DNA of 64,000 nt from Symbiodinium natans (Eukaryota; Sar; Dinophyceae; Suessiales; Symbiodiniaceae), in contig CAJNDS010001191.1 of the NCBI GenBank assembly GCA_905221605.1, positions 222,501 through 286,500 of the forward strand, read 5' to 3'. The notes under the pieces were generated by a model. The model was not told where the DNA came from and made no database searches. It worked only from the letters and a program-made list of their open reading frames with translations. The position numbers were made by a program, and so were the translations under genes. Positions 10,508-21,545 of the stretch are shown one piece after another; position 1 is the first letter of the stretch, and the number at the start of each line of letters is the position of its first letter.

Positions 10508-10983
10508 CGCGCCTATGTAGGGTTTAGGGTTTAGGGTGGCTTGAATGATAGTGTTTTGAGGCTCTCTGAGCTTTCCTGAGGATCCTACAGGTAAGGCCTT
10601 TGTAGGGTTTTTTTGGTTTCGAGTTTAGGGTTTAGGATCCCAAGGCCTTTAAAGGGGGATAGCCGGTGGGGATGATGATTCAGATCCCTCATTTGGCATG
10701 CTAATGGGGTCGACCTATCCTTGAATCCTTGAATGATTTTTGAGGGACCCTTATAAAGCTAACACCAAGCTAAGGCCTAAACCTTGAGTACCTCTCCAAC
10801 GCCCCCCCCCCCCCCCCAAACAAAAAAAAAAACAAGCCCCGAAACCGAGTTGAGCTGCTGCTGCGAAAGCCCAAAAAGTCAAGTCATTCGAAGTTAGGGT
10901 CCTGGTTAGAGAGGGTTTTGGGTCGGAGTGGGAACTCCTTAAGGGCAGGGCTCCCTGTGATCCAAAGCCCACAAGGGTCGACT

Positions 10984-11045
10984 GTTTAGGGTTTAGGGTT
11001 TAGGGTTTAGGGTTTAGGGTTTAGGGTTTAGGGTTTAGGGTTTAG
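10984..11045 (+). repeat. Interstitial TTTAGGG array
   Basis: About nine perfect TTTAGGG units lie between two unique sequences. The orientation is G-rich on the + strand. Confidence 0.95.
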
Positions 11046-11454
11046 ACCAAAGGCACATGGTCTTGAGGAGGCTTGAAAATGGCTCCCACCTCAGGTCTCC
11101 GGGTAACGATTCTTCCGCTTCTCCAGTCTCGAAAGCATCCTTAAATCCTTCCGGAAACCCTTAAGGGCCTATACTTCAGAGCAACTTGTTCAACCCATTA
11201 AACACTTATTGTGCACATGGTTTCGTCAAGTATGATGTTACATCATATCATCTACACAATATGTACGCGTATGTGTATATATATATGTATATATTATGCA
11301 TGTATAAAACAAAATCTTAATCTAATCTCATCTAACCTAACCGAATCTAATCTACTCTAATCGAATCGAATAATCTAATCTATTCTATTCTAAATCTAAC
11401 CTAATCTAGTCTAACCTACTCTGAGAACTCTCGCGTTCCTTGCTTGGAGCCCAG

Positions 11455-11498
11455 GATGATCAACGGCATCATCATGGCCATCGTCAACGGGCAGCTGG
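11455..11498 (+). CDS. Candidate micro-exon, hydrophobic
   Basis: Between CCCAG and GTGGTGCC the frame reads MINGIIMAIVNGQL after one split base. It is a hydrophobic, membrane-like segment with canonical borders. It is preceded by TCTAA pentamer repeat (11,330-11,420) and followed by CCCTAAA blocks. Confidence 0.4.
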
Positions 11499-11819
11499 GT
11501 GGTGCCCTGCCACATGGAGCCCCGGAACCCCCCAAGAGTCCCTGAAACCTTCAACATCCCTAAAGCCCCTAAACCGTTAGATCCCCAAGTCCCTAGACCC
11601 TAAACCCTAAACCCCTAAACCCTAAACCCCTAAACCCTAAACCCCTAACCCTTTAAGGCCCTCAAAGCCCGAAATCCCTAAGACCCTTCAACCCTAAACC
11701 CTAAACCCTAAACCCTAAACCCTAAACCCTAAACACACCCCTAAACCCCTCCCATCCCCTCTTCGGGCCGCTAAAAACCCTAAGTTTCTAAGTCCCTTAA
11801 CCCCCCTCTCCAGGCCCCA

Positions 11820-11921
11820 GGGTTTAGGGTTTAGGGTTTAGGGTTTAGGGTTTAGGGTTTAGGGTTTAGGGTTTAGGGTTTAGGGTTTAGGGTTTAGGGT
11901 TTAGGGTTTAGGGTTTAGGGT
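11820..11921 (+). repeat. Interstitial TTTAGGG array
   Basis: About 14 perfect TTTAGGG units. Just upstream, at 11,583-11,735, the same repeat runs in the opposite CCCTAAA orientation, so the two form a head-to-head arrangement. Confidence 0.95.
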
Positions 11922-12188
11922 TCCCTCCGCTCCTGGAGTCGCCCCGGACCTGAGGTAAGATCTACAGCTCCGCCTATGGGGTTGGCTACCACCGGAAGGA
12001 GCCAAGCCTCCGAGCCTGCCGCTCTCTGAAAAAATCGAAACTGCTTGTCTTAGGGCTTAGGCTTTAGGGTTTAGGGCTTCGGGCTTAGGGCCTAGGGCTT
12101 AGGGCTTAGTGTTTAGGATTTGGGGTTAAGGGCTTAGGGCTTAGGGTAGGGCTTATAACGCAGTGGGCTTAGAGATTGTTGGGGACAG

Positions 12189-12290
12189 CACATCAAGTTT
12201 CGGCGTGGCTCAGCCATGGATGCTTGCTGGCAGGACAGAGCCGACATTTGGCTCTTCAACGTGAACTTCTTCATTACCCTGTGCACCCTG
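12189..12290 (+). CDS. Internal exon, amphipathic to membrane segment
   Basis: After GGGACAG the frame reads HIKFRRGSAMDACWQDRADI and WLFNVNFFITLCTL in phase 0, ending at a possible GC donor before an in-frame stop. The WLFNVNFFITLCTL part looks membrane-embedded. It gives 34 codons. Family unknown. Confidence 0.5.
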
Positions 12291-12460
12291 GCTCTCTGAT
12301 GCTGGGCTCCGATGCTCCCACACCAGCCTCGCGAAGGGAGTCACATTGAAGCAACGCATCTCCTAAACCCTAAACCCTAAGCCCTAAGCCCTAAGCCCTA
12401 AACCCTAAACCCTAAACCCTAAACCCTGAACCCTTTCCTTTGAACCCTTTGAACCCTCAG

Positions 12461-12520
12461 CCAAAATCAACCCTGGACACCTTGAAGAGAGCCCACGAAG
12501 GAGCCATATTGATGTCGAAG
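12461..12520 (+). CDS. Internal exon, 20 codons
   Basis: Canonical borders CCCTCAG|CCA and AAG|GTGCGG, phase 0 at both ends. It reads PKSTLDTLKRAHEGAILMSK. The upstream side is CCCTAAA repeat, so the exon directly follows a telomere-like intron. Confidence 0.55.
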
Positions 12521-12609
12521 GTGCGGGCTTCCTTTCTTCCGCCCTTTTTGTTCTCTCCCGAAAGCTTCTTGGGGGTTCGGGGGCTTTGGGTGTTTTGGGG
12601 TTATATAAG

Positions 12610-12658
12610 GGCAGCTGAAGGCAACACCATGTTCAACTTGGCGCTCACAATCTACGCG
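12610..12658 (+). CDS. Candidate internal exon, 16 codons
   Basis: Between TATAAG and GCG|GTGTGT it reads AAEGNTMFNLALTIYA. It is hydrophobic and short. The preceding intron would be only 89 nt, from the donor at 12,521. Confidence 0.45.
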
Positions 12659-12798
12659 GTGTGTCTCAGATGCACTTAGATAGAGACAGGCAGTTTAGGG
12701 TTTAGGGTTGAAGTGCTGCTGCTTGCCCGAGGTGTGCTAGCTTGCAGCATGTAAGCAGACGGCAATGCAGTAAGACCTGCCAGTCAGTGCTGGCCCCA

Positions 12799-12857
12799 AA
12801 CCCTAAACCCTAAACCCTAAACCCTAAACCCTAAACCCTAAACCCTAAACCCTAAAC
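12799..12857 (-). repeat. Interstitial CCCTAAA array
   Basis: About eight perfect CCCTAAA units. The sequence to its right (12,860-12,960) reads FQALVVGEFAAASLQDGD in one frame and may be a further exon, without clear borders. Confidence 0.9.
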
Positions 12858-13121
12858 CGCTTCCAAGCCTTGGTTGTTGGCGAGTTTGCCGCTGCATCGC
12901 TGCAGGATGGCGACAGATCCGGACTGGGTTCGGAATGCACAAAAAAAGCGCCTAAAGCCATGATTTAGGGTTTAGGGTTTAGGGTTTAAGGTTTAGGGTT
13001 TAGGCTTCAGGGTGTTGAGCCCTCCACCCCTTGAGACGTGAGCCCATTGTACCCTTGCATGTCAACCCTACAAAAGCCTACGAAGCTCGAAGCCCCAGTT
13101 TGTTCCCCTTCTAAGAACGAG

Positions 13122-13253
13122 GCGTCGTTGAGTTTGGCCCGGTACTCTCACGTTCAAGTGAGCAGTTCAGCTTGCAAGTGCCAGTGGTACGGGAGAAGCC
13201 CTCCTTCCAGCTGATTGTCCTGAAGACCTGCGCCGTCCCCGCGCCACTGTCCT
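13122..13253 (+). CDS. Internal exon, beta-rich domain fragment
   Basis: After AACGAG the frame reads VVEFGPVLSRSSEQFSLQV and PVVREKPSFQLIVLKTCAVP, about 43 codons ending at a possible GA donor. Alternating hydrophobic residues suggest beta strands, as in a C2-like domain, but no family is certain. Confidence 0.5.
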
Positions 13254-13437
13254 GAGGAAAGACATCTCCCTGCCATCCAGCGCCTAACCCTAAACCCCCT
13301 GAACCCTAAACCCCCTGAACCCTAAACCCCCTAAACCCTAAACCCTAAACCCTAAACCCTAAACCCTAAACCCTAAACCCCCTAAACCCTAAACCCCTCT
13401 GAGGGGCCCCTAAACCCTACTGAACTCAAAGCCGCAG

Positions 13438-13506
13438 GAAGTGGCCCAAGCTGGCATCGGACTCTTCCTTGGCAGAGTTTCGAGCCTTGATCCTCTAAGC
13501 TTGGCC
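13438..13506 (+). CDS. Internal exon, 23 codons
   Basis: Canonical borders GCCGCAG|GAA and GCC|GTAAAA, phase 0 on both sides. It reads EVAQAGIGLFLGRVSSLDPL and SLA. It is flanked by CCCTAAA blocks on the left and a TTTAGGG array on the right. It could sit in the same gene as the other phase-0 exons here. Confidence 0.55.
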
Positions 13507-13904
13507 GTAAAACCAGTTTAGGGTTTAGGGTTTAGGGTTTAGGGTTTAGGGTTTAGGGTTTAGGGTTTAGGGTTTTGAGTTTAGGGTTTAGGTTTAGGGG
13601 TCGGAAAAAACCACACTCACTCACAACAACAACCACAACAAGGACAACAACTACAACAAATCACAACAACTACCAAGACAGACGCAACAACCAAGAACAA
13701 CCACAGCAACCACAACAACCCCTTGTCAACTGCCCAAGCACTAAACCGAGCTTGAAAGCAGCTAACAGCTTCTTGCGAGGTCCTGTCCGGTCAGTTGAGG
13801 GGCCCCGGGCAGAAACTGAGTCGTATTGGAGGGGGGTAACCCAAGAGCCAGTGAACCCTAAACTCTAAACCCTAAACCCTAAACCCTAAACAGGGGATGT
13901 TTTG

Positions 13905-14330
13905 GTTCGGTCTGGGGCTTGGCATGGCTCATTGTGCGCAAGACTCGTGACCCCGCTCGCAAGGCTTGCAATCACCCAAGGCAAAATCAAGTGTTGTAGT
14001 TTCTCTCTCGTCCCAAGGAGTGTGGCGGTGGGTTTGGAGTCCGAGATCGGATACAAGCTGCCACTCGGCGTGGGAGGCTCTAAGCCGTCTCAGGAGTTAG
14101 GGAAGGTCACGCCAGACATGTTGCCATATGGCGTGTGATCTGGATTTCCAGGTACTTGATGCTTATTCCGGGGCAGTTGTTCGTGAACCCTTTGCGCCTT
14201 GGCGAGATTGGCAATTGACTTCTGACACAGCAGCAGAGGGTAGGCCCAAAAGACCGGACAAGTACATGAGATTGCAAGGTGTGGGCTTCAGGCCGCCTCA
14301 GACTGGGTTTTGGAGTACTATACTTTAATG
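13905..14330 (+). CDS. Possible exons in two adjacent open frames
   Basis: 13,905-14,138 is open and reads FSLVPRSVAVGLESEIGYK and LPLGVGGSKPSQELGKV. 14,128-14,328 is open and reads VLDAYSGAVVREPFAPWRD. A shorter alternative frame at 14,150 reads YLMLIPGQLFVNPLRLGEIG. Coding is likely somewhere here, but frame and borders cannot be settled. Confidence 0.3.
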
Positions 14331-14567
14331 CTGTTTTGGTTTGTGGTTCCTCTTGTAGCCACTGATACCTAAAAAGTAGCTACTTTTGTTCCAGGGTCTA
14401 CTCCAAAGTAGGGATCAAGATGGCCTGTGCAGCGTGTCTCTCGTGTGCGTTTAAACCCTAAACCCCAAACCCTAAACCCTAAACCCTAAACCCCCAACCC
14501 GAAACCCGAAACTCCAAACCCCAAACCCTAAACCCTAAACCCCAAACCCTTTCCGTGCTCCCCTCAG

Positions 14568-14625
14568 GATGGGCTACCTCACCGGGAGCATCGTCTCGTA
14601 CGTGCAGGCGAACTTGGTGGCCAAG
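14568..14625 (+). CDS. Internal exon, 19 codons
   Basis: Borders CCCTCAG|G and AAG|GTGCTT. After one split base it reads MGYLTGSIVSYVQANLVAK. It is hydrophobic, with telomere-like repeat on both sides. Confidence 0.55.
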
Positions 14626-14956
14626 GTGCTTGTAGGGTTCAGAGTTTGGGGTTTAGGGTTTAGGGTTTAGGGTTTGGGGTTTAGGGTTTAGGGTTTAGGA
14701 GCTATCTGAGTTAGATATTCCCCTTCCTTCAGAAGCACCCTACCCCGATTCCCACCAGCTCCAAAAAGACCCCGAAGGGATTCAAACCCCTGACACATTC
14801 CTGGGGTTGTAGTTTCGGGGTTCAGAAACCCTAAACCCTAAACCCTAAACCTTAACCCTACACCCTAAACCCTAAACCCTAAACCCTAAGCCCTAAACCC
14901 TAAACCCTAAACTTTTTTTGTTTGGGGGGGGGGGGGGGACGGCGACATCCCTGCAG

Positions 14957-15017
14957 ATCATCTACGTGTGGAAGTGCCTTCCAGAATCGCTCTTGGGTAT
15001 CCTCAAGGCCTGGACCG
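14957..15017 (+). CDS. Internal exon, about 20 codons
   Basis: Borders CTGCAG|ATC and ACCG|GTGGTT. It reads IIYVWKCLPESLLGILKAWT. The left flank is a CCCTAAA block ending in a run of G. Confidence 0.5.
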
Positions 15018-15439
15018 GTGGTTGCGTCGATGTTGCTGGATCCTAAACCCAAAAGCCCTAAAACCTTTCCAGACAATAGCCGAAGCCCCTGAAGCCCATA
15101 CTATGAACCGCGCAAGCCCCCAAAGCACCTGAACCACCCTCAGCCTCCTTGGATGCTACTCTGCCCCCCTCGCCGCCTCAGGAGGCACAACTTGTGGCCC
15201 TTCATAACTTGTGGCCCTTCATGGGTTCGGAGTGAAGGGGAAATTTGGGTGCGGTTACCCTAAGCCCGAAACCCTAATCCCTAAACAAGAATTTCGGGGC
15301 TTGCGTGGGTGTGGGGGTTCAGTCTTGGGGACTTGAGGTCCTTCAGGATTCAGGGTGTAGTACCTCGGTTGAGTTGTTTGCGGTGTAATTAAGGCTTGAA
15401 GCTGCATACGAGCACTATTTGGGGTTACAGAGGTCTTTT

Positions 15440-15600
15440 AGGTTTAGGGTTTCTAGGTTTTCCTAGGGTTTCTAGGGTTTTCAGGGTTTCTAGGCTTTCT
15501 AGGCTTTCTAGGGTTTCTAGGGTTTCTAGGGTTTCTAGGGTTTCTAGGGTTTCTAGGGTTTCTAGGGTTTCTAGGGTTTCTAGGGTTTCTAGGGTTTAGG
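15440..15600 (+). repeat. GGGTTTCTA nonamer array
   Basis: Fourteen or so units of GGGTTTCTA, preceded by degenerate forms, and grading back into TTTAGGG at 15,590. The unit is the telomeric heptamer with CT inserted. Peptides such as VSRVSRVSR across it are not genes. Confidence 0.9.
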
Positions 15601-15810
15601 GTTGAGGGGAGACTATCCAATACTATAGTCTTTTGAGGGCATGTAGATGCGTCTTCTCGAGTGCGAGTCATGTCCCTGCGCAGGCGTTGCTACCATGGTC
15701 ACCAGCAAGCCTCACAGTGCTTCTCTTCTGCGGTTTAGGGTTTAGGGTTAAGGGTTCAGTGTTTAGGGATTAGGGTTTAGGGTTTGGGCTTCTCTTCTGG
15801 ATATCTTCGT

Positions 15811-15917
15811 ATGGGGGTTTACGAGTATAAGGGACCCCTAATAGAGACCCCCGAATAGTAGGGCCCTTTTTAAAGGACCCCCAATAACAAGGTACCCTCC
15901 CCCAATATGGTAAACCA
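15811..15917 (-). mobile_element. Family D element
   Basis: It opens ATGGGGGTTTACGAGTATAA and closes AATATGGTAAACCAT, with GACCCCTAATAG and GAATAGTAGGG between, matching the other family D copies in reverse order. Non-coding. Confidence 0.55.
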
Positions 15918-16351
15918 TATAAGGTGTCCATTTTTTGGAGATGCCCCTGTTGAAATATCCTGGGGATAATCCTAATAAAACAAACCTTACCTCGTATACC
16001 CTGTGCGAGATGTCTACAACAAGCCCCTAAATTTCAGACCGCTCGAACTGCTAGGCTCGTGTCCATCAACACTCCCCCTAGCTCGACGCTTAGCCCGCTC
16101 CAAGCCTGTGAAGTCCGAAGCTCAAAAACTGAAAAGGTTTAGGGTTTAGGGTTTAGGGTTTAGGGTTTAAAAGCCCCTTTTGAGCCCTTATTGCAAGCCC
16201 TTATGACAAGTCTTCATTCGAAGACGCCTACCCTAAACCAACCCCTAAACCCCAAACCCTCTAAACCTTAAAACCTTATCAAGAGACTTGTCCCTTCGTT
16301 GACAGCCCCAAAGAAGCTCTCGGTCTCTGAGGTACGACCGTAGAAGTGCAG

Positions 16352-16390
16352 AGATGGGCTTCCGCGCTGGGCAGCTTCTTGAGACGGAAG
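16352..16390 (+). CDS. Candidate micro-exon, 13 codons
   Basis: Borders GTGCAG|AGA and AAG|GTTTGG, phase 0, reading RWASALGSFLRRK. A second fragment just upstream (GACAG|CCC...GAG|GTACGA) reads PKKLSVSE. Confidence 0.4.
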
Positions 16391-16734
16391 GTTTGGCCTA
16401 GGGTGTAGGGTTTAGGGTTTAGGGTTTAGGGTGTAGGGTTTAGAGTTTAGGGTTTAGGGTTTAGGGTGTAGGGTTTATAGGGTCAAGGGTCCCAATGTCT
16501 GAGATGTTTCCAAGGTGCAAAAGGTTTTGTCGTCGGGCCGTAGGGCATTTTGAGCTTTAAAGGGCGGTGATGCGTAGGGCTGAGGGCCGCAATCGCCGCA
16601 AAACTCAGGTTGCAGTCACAGGCGCTGTAGCACATTTTCAGAATTCAGTCTCAATGTTTTGGGGTCACCTGCGAATTCCACACCGCGACAAAGGGAGTTT
16701 TTGACACGCAGCCACTTCATCTGACTGCGATTAT

Positions 16735-16956
16735 GTGCCTCGACTAGTTCTTAAGGACTTCGAGTACGACCATCGTCGAAACGGTTTGCAGGGTCACTCG
16801 GTTGGTGATGATGCGGTTGGGATCCTCCATACCGCACCAGAAAAACAAAAGGTGCACAGTCAGGGGCGGTCGCTCGCAGAGCGACCAGCCGGCTTGGGCT
16901 TTGCCGGTCTGCGCTTGAGCCAACGTGCTTTCAGCTGGAATCCTTTCGGCCTGTAA
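16735..16956 (+). CDS. Possible exon, basic protein fragment
   Basis: The open frame reads VPRLVLKDFEYDHRRNGLQ and later GDDAVGILHTAPEKQKVHSQ. There is no splice evidence and no recognised family. Either chance or a real exon is possible. Confidence 0.25.
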   Translation: MPRLVLKDFEYDHRRNGLQGHSVGDDAVGILHTAPEKQKVHSQGRSLAERPAGLGFAGLRLSQRAFSWNPFGL

Positions 16957-16999
16957 ACTGTAGATGTCCAGGTGCCGCGAGCCGCATGCCGAGCGCACC

Positions 17000-18540
17000 A
17001 AACAGCTTCGAAACGGTTTGCACCAGTAGCCACCACTGGAGCTCAGTACATTTTCGGACGTGGAGGCCCTAGTACTTTAAGGCCCTAGTAGTTTAAGGAG
17101 TTAGGGTTTGAGCATAGAAATTCTGGTGTCGTTGCGCAAGGTCCTGATCAGCTGGAGTCCCTGACTGGACGGGACTTCAATAACACGACCACTCATCATA
17201 AACCGAAAGCCGCGGATGTATTCGCACGAGTGGCGATATCGTTCTACGGCGTTTCTGCTGCCGATGTTGTTGTGATGTATGTCTGGCAAACTGCTCCGGC
17301 TGATGATCATTGCAAATATGTAACGTGTTCGGGCGACAAGAATCCCAGCTGAGGATAGGGCTGCCCTGGGACTACAGCAACCTGATCTTGAACCCGTTGT
17401 TGCCCAGTGCTCAGAGCTTTCATGCGGGGCATCATGTGCGGCACACTTGGCACTTTATTGGAGGCATCGGGGAAGCTAGCAGCATGATCCTTCTTCACGT
17501 CATCTTACTTGCAAGACTCTTATGAGTTTATTCTTACAAAAATATTCATAACATCGATTACCAGAGTATTATGTATATGTATATATACATATGTATATAT
17601 CATAAATGCATAATATACATACATTATATATATATATACACATATAGTAATATATATATATATATATATATAGATATACACACATATGTTTCTTGATTCA
17701 TCTACCACACCCGCCCTTTACCTGAGGGTCTTCTTCACATTCTTCGTCATCTCGATGAGCAGCCGCGGCCCCAAACTTCGGCTTTCTCGGAAACACCGCA
17801 TAAAAGGGTTTAGGGTTTAGGGTTTCGGGTTCAGGGTTTAGGGGGGACCGCACTGGGCACTGGGTTTCGGTGGGACCCGCTAAATCGCTCCTTTCTTCTG
17901 CGTGGGACCTTCCACCCCGGTTGGGTTTTACAAGGCTTCTTAAGGGAAGGGGATGGCCCCGCTGGACCACTTTTTTCGTGTAGTTGCAGCGTTGGTCCAA
18001 GCCATGTCTGACCATTCTGCTGGTATGCCCCTCCGAGTCCCTGGAGTCGATTGGGGAGCGACGGGGAGCGGGCTCTGAAACCACAAAATTACGTCTTCTG
18101 TGCTCCCAGCAGGCACAAGTGTTCGAGCTTCGCGGCCGTGGCAAGTGAGATTCATGCGTGTGTGGTCTGTAAAGCCCGGACCTATAGGGCTACTTTCAGG
18201 GGAGCTAAGTCCCCCCACTTCGAAATAAGGGTAAGATGATGTCTGCTCCCCTCTCCCCTGGCCTCATTTACACCACAATTGGCGAGCTTCCCATCGGCGA
18301 CGGATAGTTCCGCATCGGGTTGGCTTCCGCGTGGCGGTTTCCAAGGACCCACCCCTCTGTAGACGACTGAGGACCCCGCACAGCTGCCCCAACACGGTAC
18401 AAACACACACTTCCCGAAACCTTCAAACCCTCGAAAGCCCTTAAACCCAAGACGCTGAGGCTTCTAAGCTTGAAGCCCGTAATTCCCAACATCCCCATAG
18501 ACCAGAGACCGCGAAAGCCTTTTGATTCATCATAAGCGCC
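17000..18540. other. Stretch without a supported gene
   Basis: It holds a TA/TATG microsatellite at 17,575-17,690 and a few TTTAGGG units near 17,810. Chance ORFs of 60-150 codons run on both strands, but none has coding-like composition or consistent splice sites. Confidence 0.5.
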
Positions 18541-18547
18541 CCTTTTT

Positions 18548-18645
18548 GGGATGTTCCCCCCTTATACTATCAGTCCTTAGTAGGGATTTTACGAGGGGGT
18601 ACTATCATCCCTCTTGAGGACTGTTCGTATAAGGGTTCGCATCCC
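18548..18645. mobile_element. Family E hairpin MITE
   Basis: The left arm GGGATGTTCCCCCCTTATAC followed by CAGTCCTTAGTAGGGAT is matched by a right arm ending GGACTGTTCGTATAAGGG and CGCATCCC, giving an inverted repeat of about 40 bp. A second copy lies at 25,914-26,010 and a half copy at 28,220-28,262. Non-coding. Confidence 0.65.
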
Positions 18646-19029
18646 AAAGCCCCCCTGTCGTAGTTCCTTCGGTACATCCCCGCAGTGTGCCAGCCCAGGT
18701 TGGACTGAGTGCTCAAGCCTCGGTTTTTTTTTGGATGCTCCAGACTTCAGGGCGTTTCCAGGGTTTTTTCGGGCTTGTGGGCGGGGAGGTGGGCGGAAGT
18801 GCAGCGGGGGCAAGACAGGATGGGAGCTTCGGTGTGGTTCGGGAGGGGAAGGGGTGGGTGGGGTTAGAGGCTTTCGTGCATGATGGGGGGTTTTGGGGCT
18901 CAGACCTTACCTTCAAGGTTCAGATGCTGTCAGATGCTGTCACCGTGAGGCTTGAACTTGTCCTTGCCCAGCGTGGGTTTTTCATGCCCAACAGCATGCA
19001 TCAAGAATGCAGCTACGTTTCTAATCCTA

Positions 19030-19236
19030 AACCGTAAACCGTAAACCCTAAACCCTACACCCTAAACCCTAAACCCTAAACCCTAAACCCTAAACCCTAA
19101 ACCCTAAACCCTAAACCCTAAACCCTAAACCCTAAACCCTAAACCCTAAACCCTAAACCCTAAACCCTAAACCCTAAACCCTAAACCCTAAACCCTAAAC
19201 CCTAAACCCTAAACCCTAAACCCTAAACCCTAAACC
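19030..19236 (-). repeat. Long interstitial CCCTAAA array
   Basis: Over 200 bp, about 28 units and almost perfect. Only about 14 bp separates it from the exon at 19,250, so the array forms the 3' part of an intron. Confidence 0.97.
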
Positions 19237-19249
19237 CCAAAGCAAGCAG

Positions 19250-19342
19250 CAAGGTGCTGGCCTGGTGGTCTGGACGCTCTTCTTCTATGGCTGGAGCCGC
19301 TTCATGCACCTTCGGGTGCAGTCGGCCCCTCCGGCATGTCTG
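19250..19342 (+). CDS. Internal exon, membrane segment
   Basis: Borders AAGCAG|CAA and CTG|GTAGGT, phase 0, 31 codons. It reads QGAGLVVWTLFFYGWSRFMH followed by LRVQSAPPACL. The aromatic-rich hydrophobic stretch looks like a membrane helix with a basic cytosolic end. It lies right after the longest telomere-like array of the window. Confidence 0.6.
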
Positions 19343-19559
19343 GTAGGTTGCGGGGCCTTAATATTGGGGTTTTAGGGTTTAGCATTTAGGGTTTAGGGTC
19401 TAGGGTTTAGGGTTTAAGATGTTTAAAATATGCATTATATTTTTTTTGGCGGGGGTGGGGTTAGTACAATGATAAAGGGACTATAAGGGAATACTATTAG
19501 CAATTATTCCGACCCCTATCTTACACGAAACTCTCCAAAGCCCTCTCAGCTCTACTTAC

Positions 19560-19651
19560 CTAGGTCGGCCCTTGGGACATTTTACATCTTTTTTGGGTTT
19601 GGGGGGATTATATTCAGGCATATTTTCAGAGGGTTTTAAGGGCCATCCTAC
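19560..19651 (+). mobile_element. Family B element with perfect TSD
   Basis: The ends are CTAGGTCGGCCCTTGGGACA and TTTTAAGGGCCATCCTAC. The tetranucleotide TTAC lies directly on both sides (19,556-19,559 and 19,652-19,655), a perfect 4-bp target duplication. The duplication does not begin GT, GC or GA, and no exon abuts it. Confidence 0.7.
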
Positions 19652-19728
19652 TTACGTAGCCAATAGTGGAACTAAAACCTTTTGAGTTTCCTTATTTAGC
19701 AGAAATACAGAAGTTTATGGGAGAAGTA

Positions 19729-19850
19729 AGCTCTGGAAGGTTCATGGGTAGTTAGGGCTTTAGTGAGCCTCCGTAGGGTTATAACCCGCTAGAGTGAACT
19801 CTTACCTTACTTATAGCCCCACTTGTAACTTCCCATGAACCTCCAAGTAC
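19729..19850. mobile_element. Family C palindromic MITE copy
   Basis: It begins CTGGAAGGTTCATGGGTAGTT and ends AACTTCCCATGAACCTCCAAGTAC-like. Inner motifs such as GGGTTATAACCC are also palindromic. Confidence 0.6.
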
Positions 19851-20111
19851 ACCCTCAGCACATAGGGCTCAGGGTGTCACTGGAAGTAACAATTGTTGCG
19901 AGTGTTACCCTAAACCCTACATACTCTATAAAACCCTATATGCCCCATATACCCTGCATACCCTATACACCCTATACACCCTATATACCCCTAAACCCTA
20001 AACGCGTACCCCTTACCTTTATGGAGCCCTAACCCCTAGACCCTAAACCCTAAACCCTACACCCTCAGAATCCCTACCAAAAGCCCCCGACTCTGGGCTT
20101 TCACGCGCCAG

Positions 20112-20162
20112 ATTGCCTTCTACAGCACCGACAAGCTGGACCGGAACGTGTGGGGGACTCCG
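20112..20162 (+). CDS. Internal exon, 17 codons
   Basis: Borders GCCAG|ATT and CCG|GTTTTC, phase 0, reading IAFYSTDKLDRNVWGTP. It has good coding composition and is followed by TTTAGGG repeat. Confidence 0.55.
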
Positions 20163-20618
20163 GTTTTCTGGAGTTTAGGGTTTAGGGTCTATAGGGTTTA
20201 GGGTTTAGGGTTTGGGGTTTAGGGTTTAGGGTTTAGGGTTTAGGGTTTAGGGTTTGGGCCAGTTTCAGCCGTAACCTATATATATACACACACATATACA
20301 ACATACATACATACATACATACATCCATGCATGCATGCATACATACATGCATACATACATACATACGTGCACATATATATATATACATATATATATGTAT
20401 GTATCACAATGTATATTCGTAAACACTGCTTGCATGTTGGCCCTCTAACATGTAGGGCAAAAGCGAATGAGATGGCTGCGACCCTTTGTTCATCCAAAGC
20501 AAGAGCCCTGAAATCACGGGGCCTGTTGTGCACATGGCTGCCTGCTCTATATATAGAACTGAGATGTTCTAGGGCTCCCCAAAAAACTAACCCCTAAACC
20601 CTAAATCCTAAACCCTAG

Positions 20619-20714
20619 AACGCGCTGACCTTGCGAAGGTGGATGATCTGGGGGGCCGCCCCGCTGGCCCTTGTCGCCACCTCCGCTATAGCTTGGCAAT
20701 TCCGAGCAGGCCGG
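20619..20714 (+). CDS. Internal exon with membrane helix
   Basis: Borders CCCTAG|AAC and CGG|GTCTAG, phase 0, 32 codons. It reads NALTLRRWMIWGAAPLALVA and TSAIAWQFRAGR: a basic start, then a membrane helix, then a basic end. The acceptor AG lies inside a degenerate CCCTAAA unit (CCCTAG). Confidence 0.6.
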
Positions 20715-21028
20715 GTCTAGGGCTTGGGGGTTTGGAGTATAGGGTTTAGGGTTTAGGGTTTTGGGCTTAGGGGTTTGGAGTTTAGAGTTTTCATCTTGGG
20801 GCGGAGATGGGAGCTGAGGTTTTAGAGTCGTGGGTGCTTTGGAGTTTAAGGTGCAAGTGTTTGCTAGATTGTGGGTTGTGGGGTGTTCGCTGTTCTCGGG
20901 TCATGGCGAGTTGTCGCGAGCGCCCACAGATGACATAGATTCGGAATGCACAGAACGAGCGGGCTCGTGTGAGCTGATGGTGCTGTCATAGAGCCCCAAC
21001 CCTGTTCCAAACCCTGAAGCACTGTGAG

Positions 21029-21137
21029 GTGTGCTCGAGGACGCCCCGCTATGGCAGAAATGGGCCCTGCTCCTGTTCACCTACGCGCAATCCTCGGTCT
21101 TCCGATGTGCTTGGCCCATTGCCGCTGCTTCGGCCAG
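21029..21137 (+). CDS. Internal exon, membrane-like
   Basis: Between CTGTGAG and AG|GTTTCG one frame reads VLEDAPLWQKWALLLFTYAQ followed by SSVFRCAWPIAAASA. It is hydrophobic with tryptophans, like the neighbouring exons, and probably belongs to the same polytopic membrane protein. Confidence 0.55.
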
Positions 21138-21379
21138 GTTTCGGTGTTTGAGGTCGGGATGAGGGCTCCAAAACCCGAAACCCTAAAGCCCAGCTTGGAA
21201 ACAACTTGCTTGCCAGAGCAGCAACAGGAAGCAGTGGCAATGCTTTTGCGGCCCCGTCTCAATCTTCTTCGCGAAGGGTATGTACAGGGAGGCTTCATCA
21301 TGTGGCATCTGCGGCCAGAAGCTACGGCCCTGATTCGTCGAATAGAATATGTATGTTTGTATATCTAGGTATCGTTGGT

Positions 21380-21545
21380 TGATATACATATGTATATAAT
21401 ACATATATATATATATACATATACATATATATATATATATATATCAGTGTTCATATTAGTATTGCCATGAATGTTTTTCACAAATGTCAGTAAAAACAAT
21501 GTATCTATGTATACATACATACAATATATTTATATATACACATCC
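21380..21545. repeat. TA/CATA microsatellite
   Basis: Imperfect TA and TACA repeats. No gene. Confidence 0.85.

Noticed and set aside
15396-15671. VSRVSRVSR / NPRNPRNPR repeat proteins
   Set aside because: They are translations of a telomere-derived 9-mer array; the array is non-coding elsewhere.
19030-19236. A true chromosome end
   Set aside because: Unique exon-bearing sequence lies on both sides and arrays occur in both orientations throughout, so these are interstitial.
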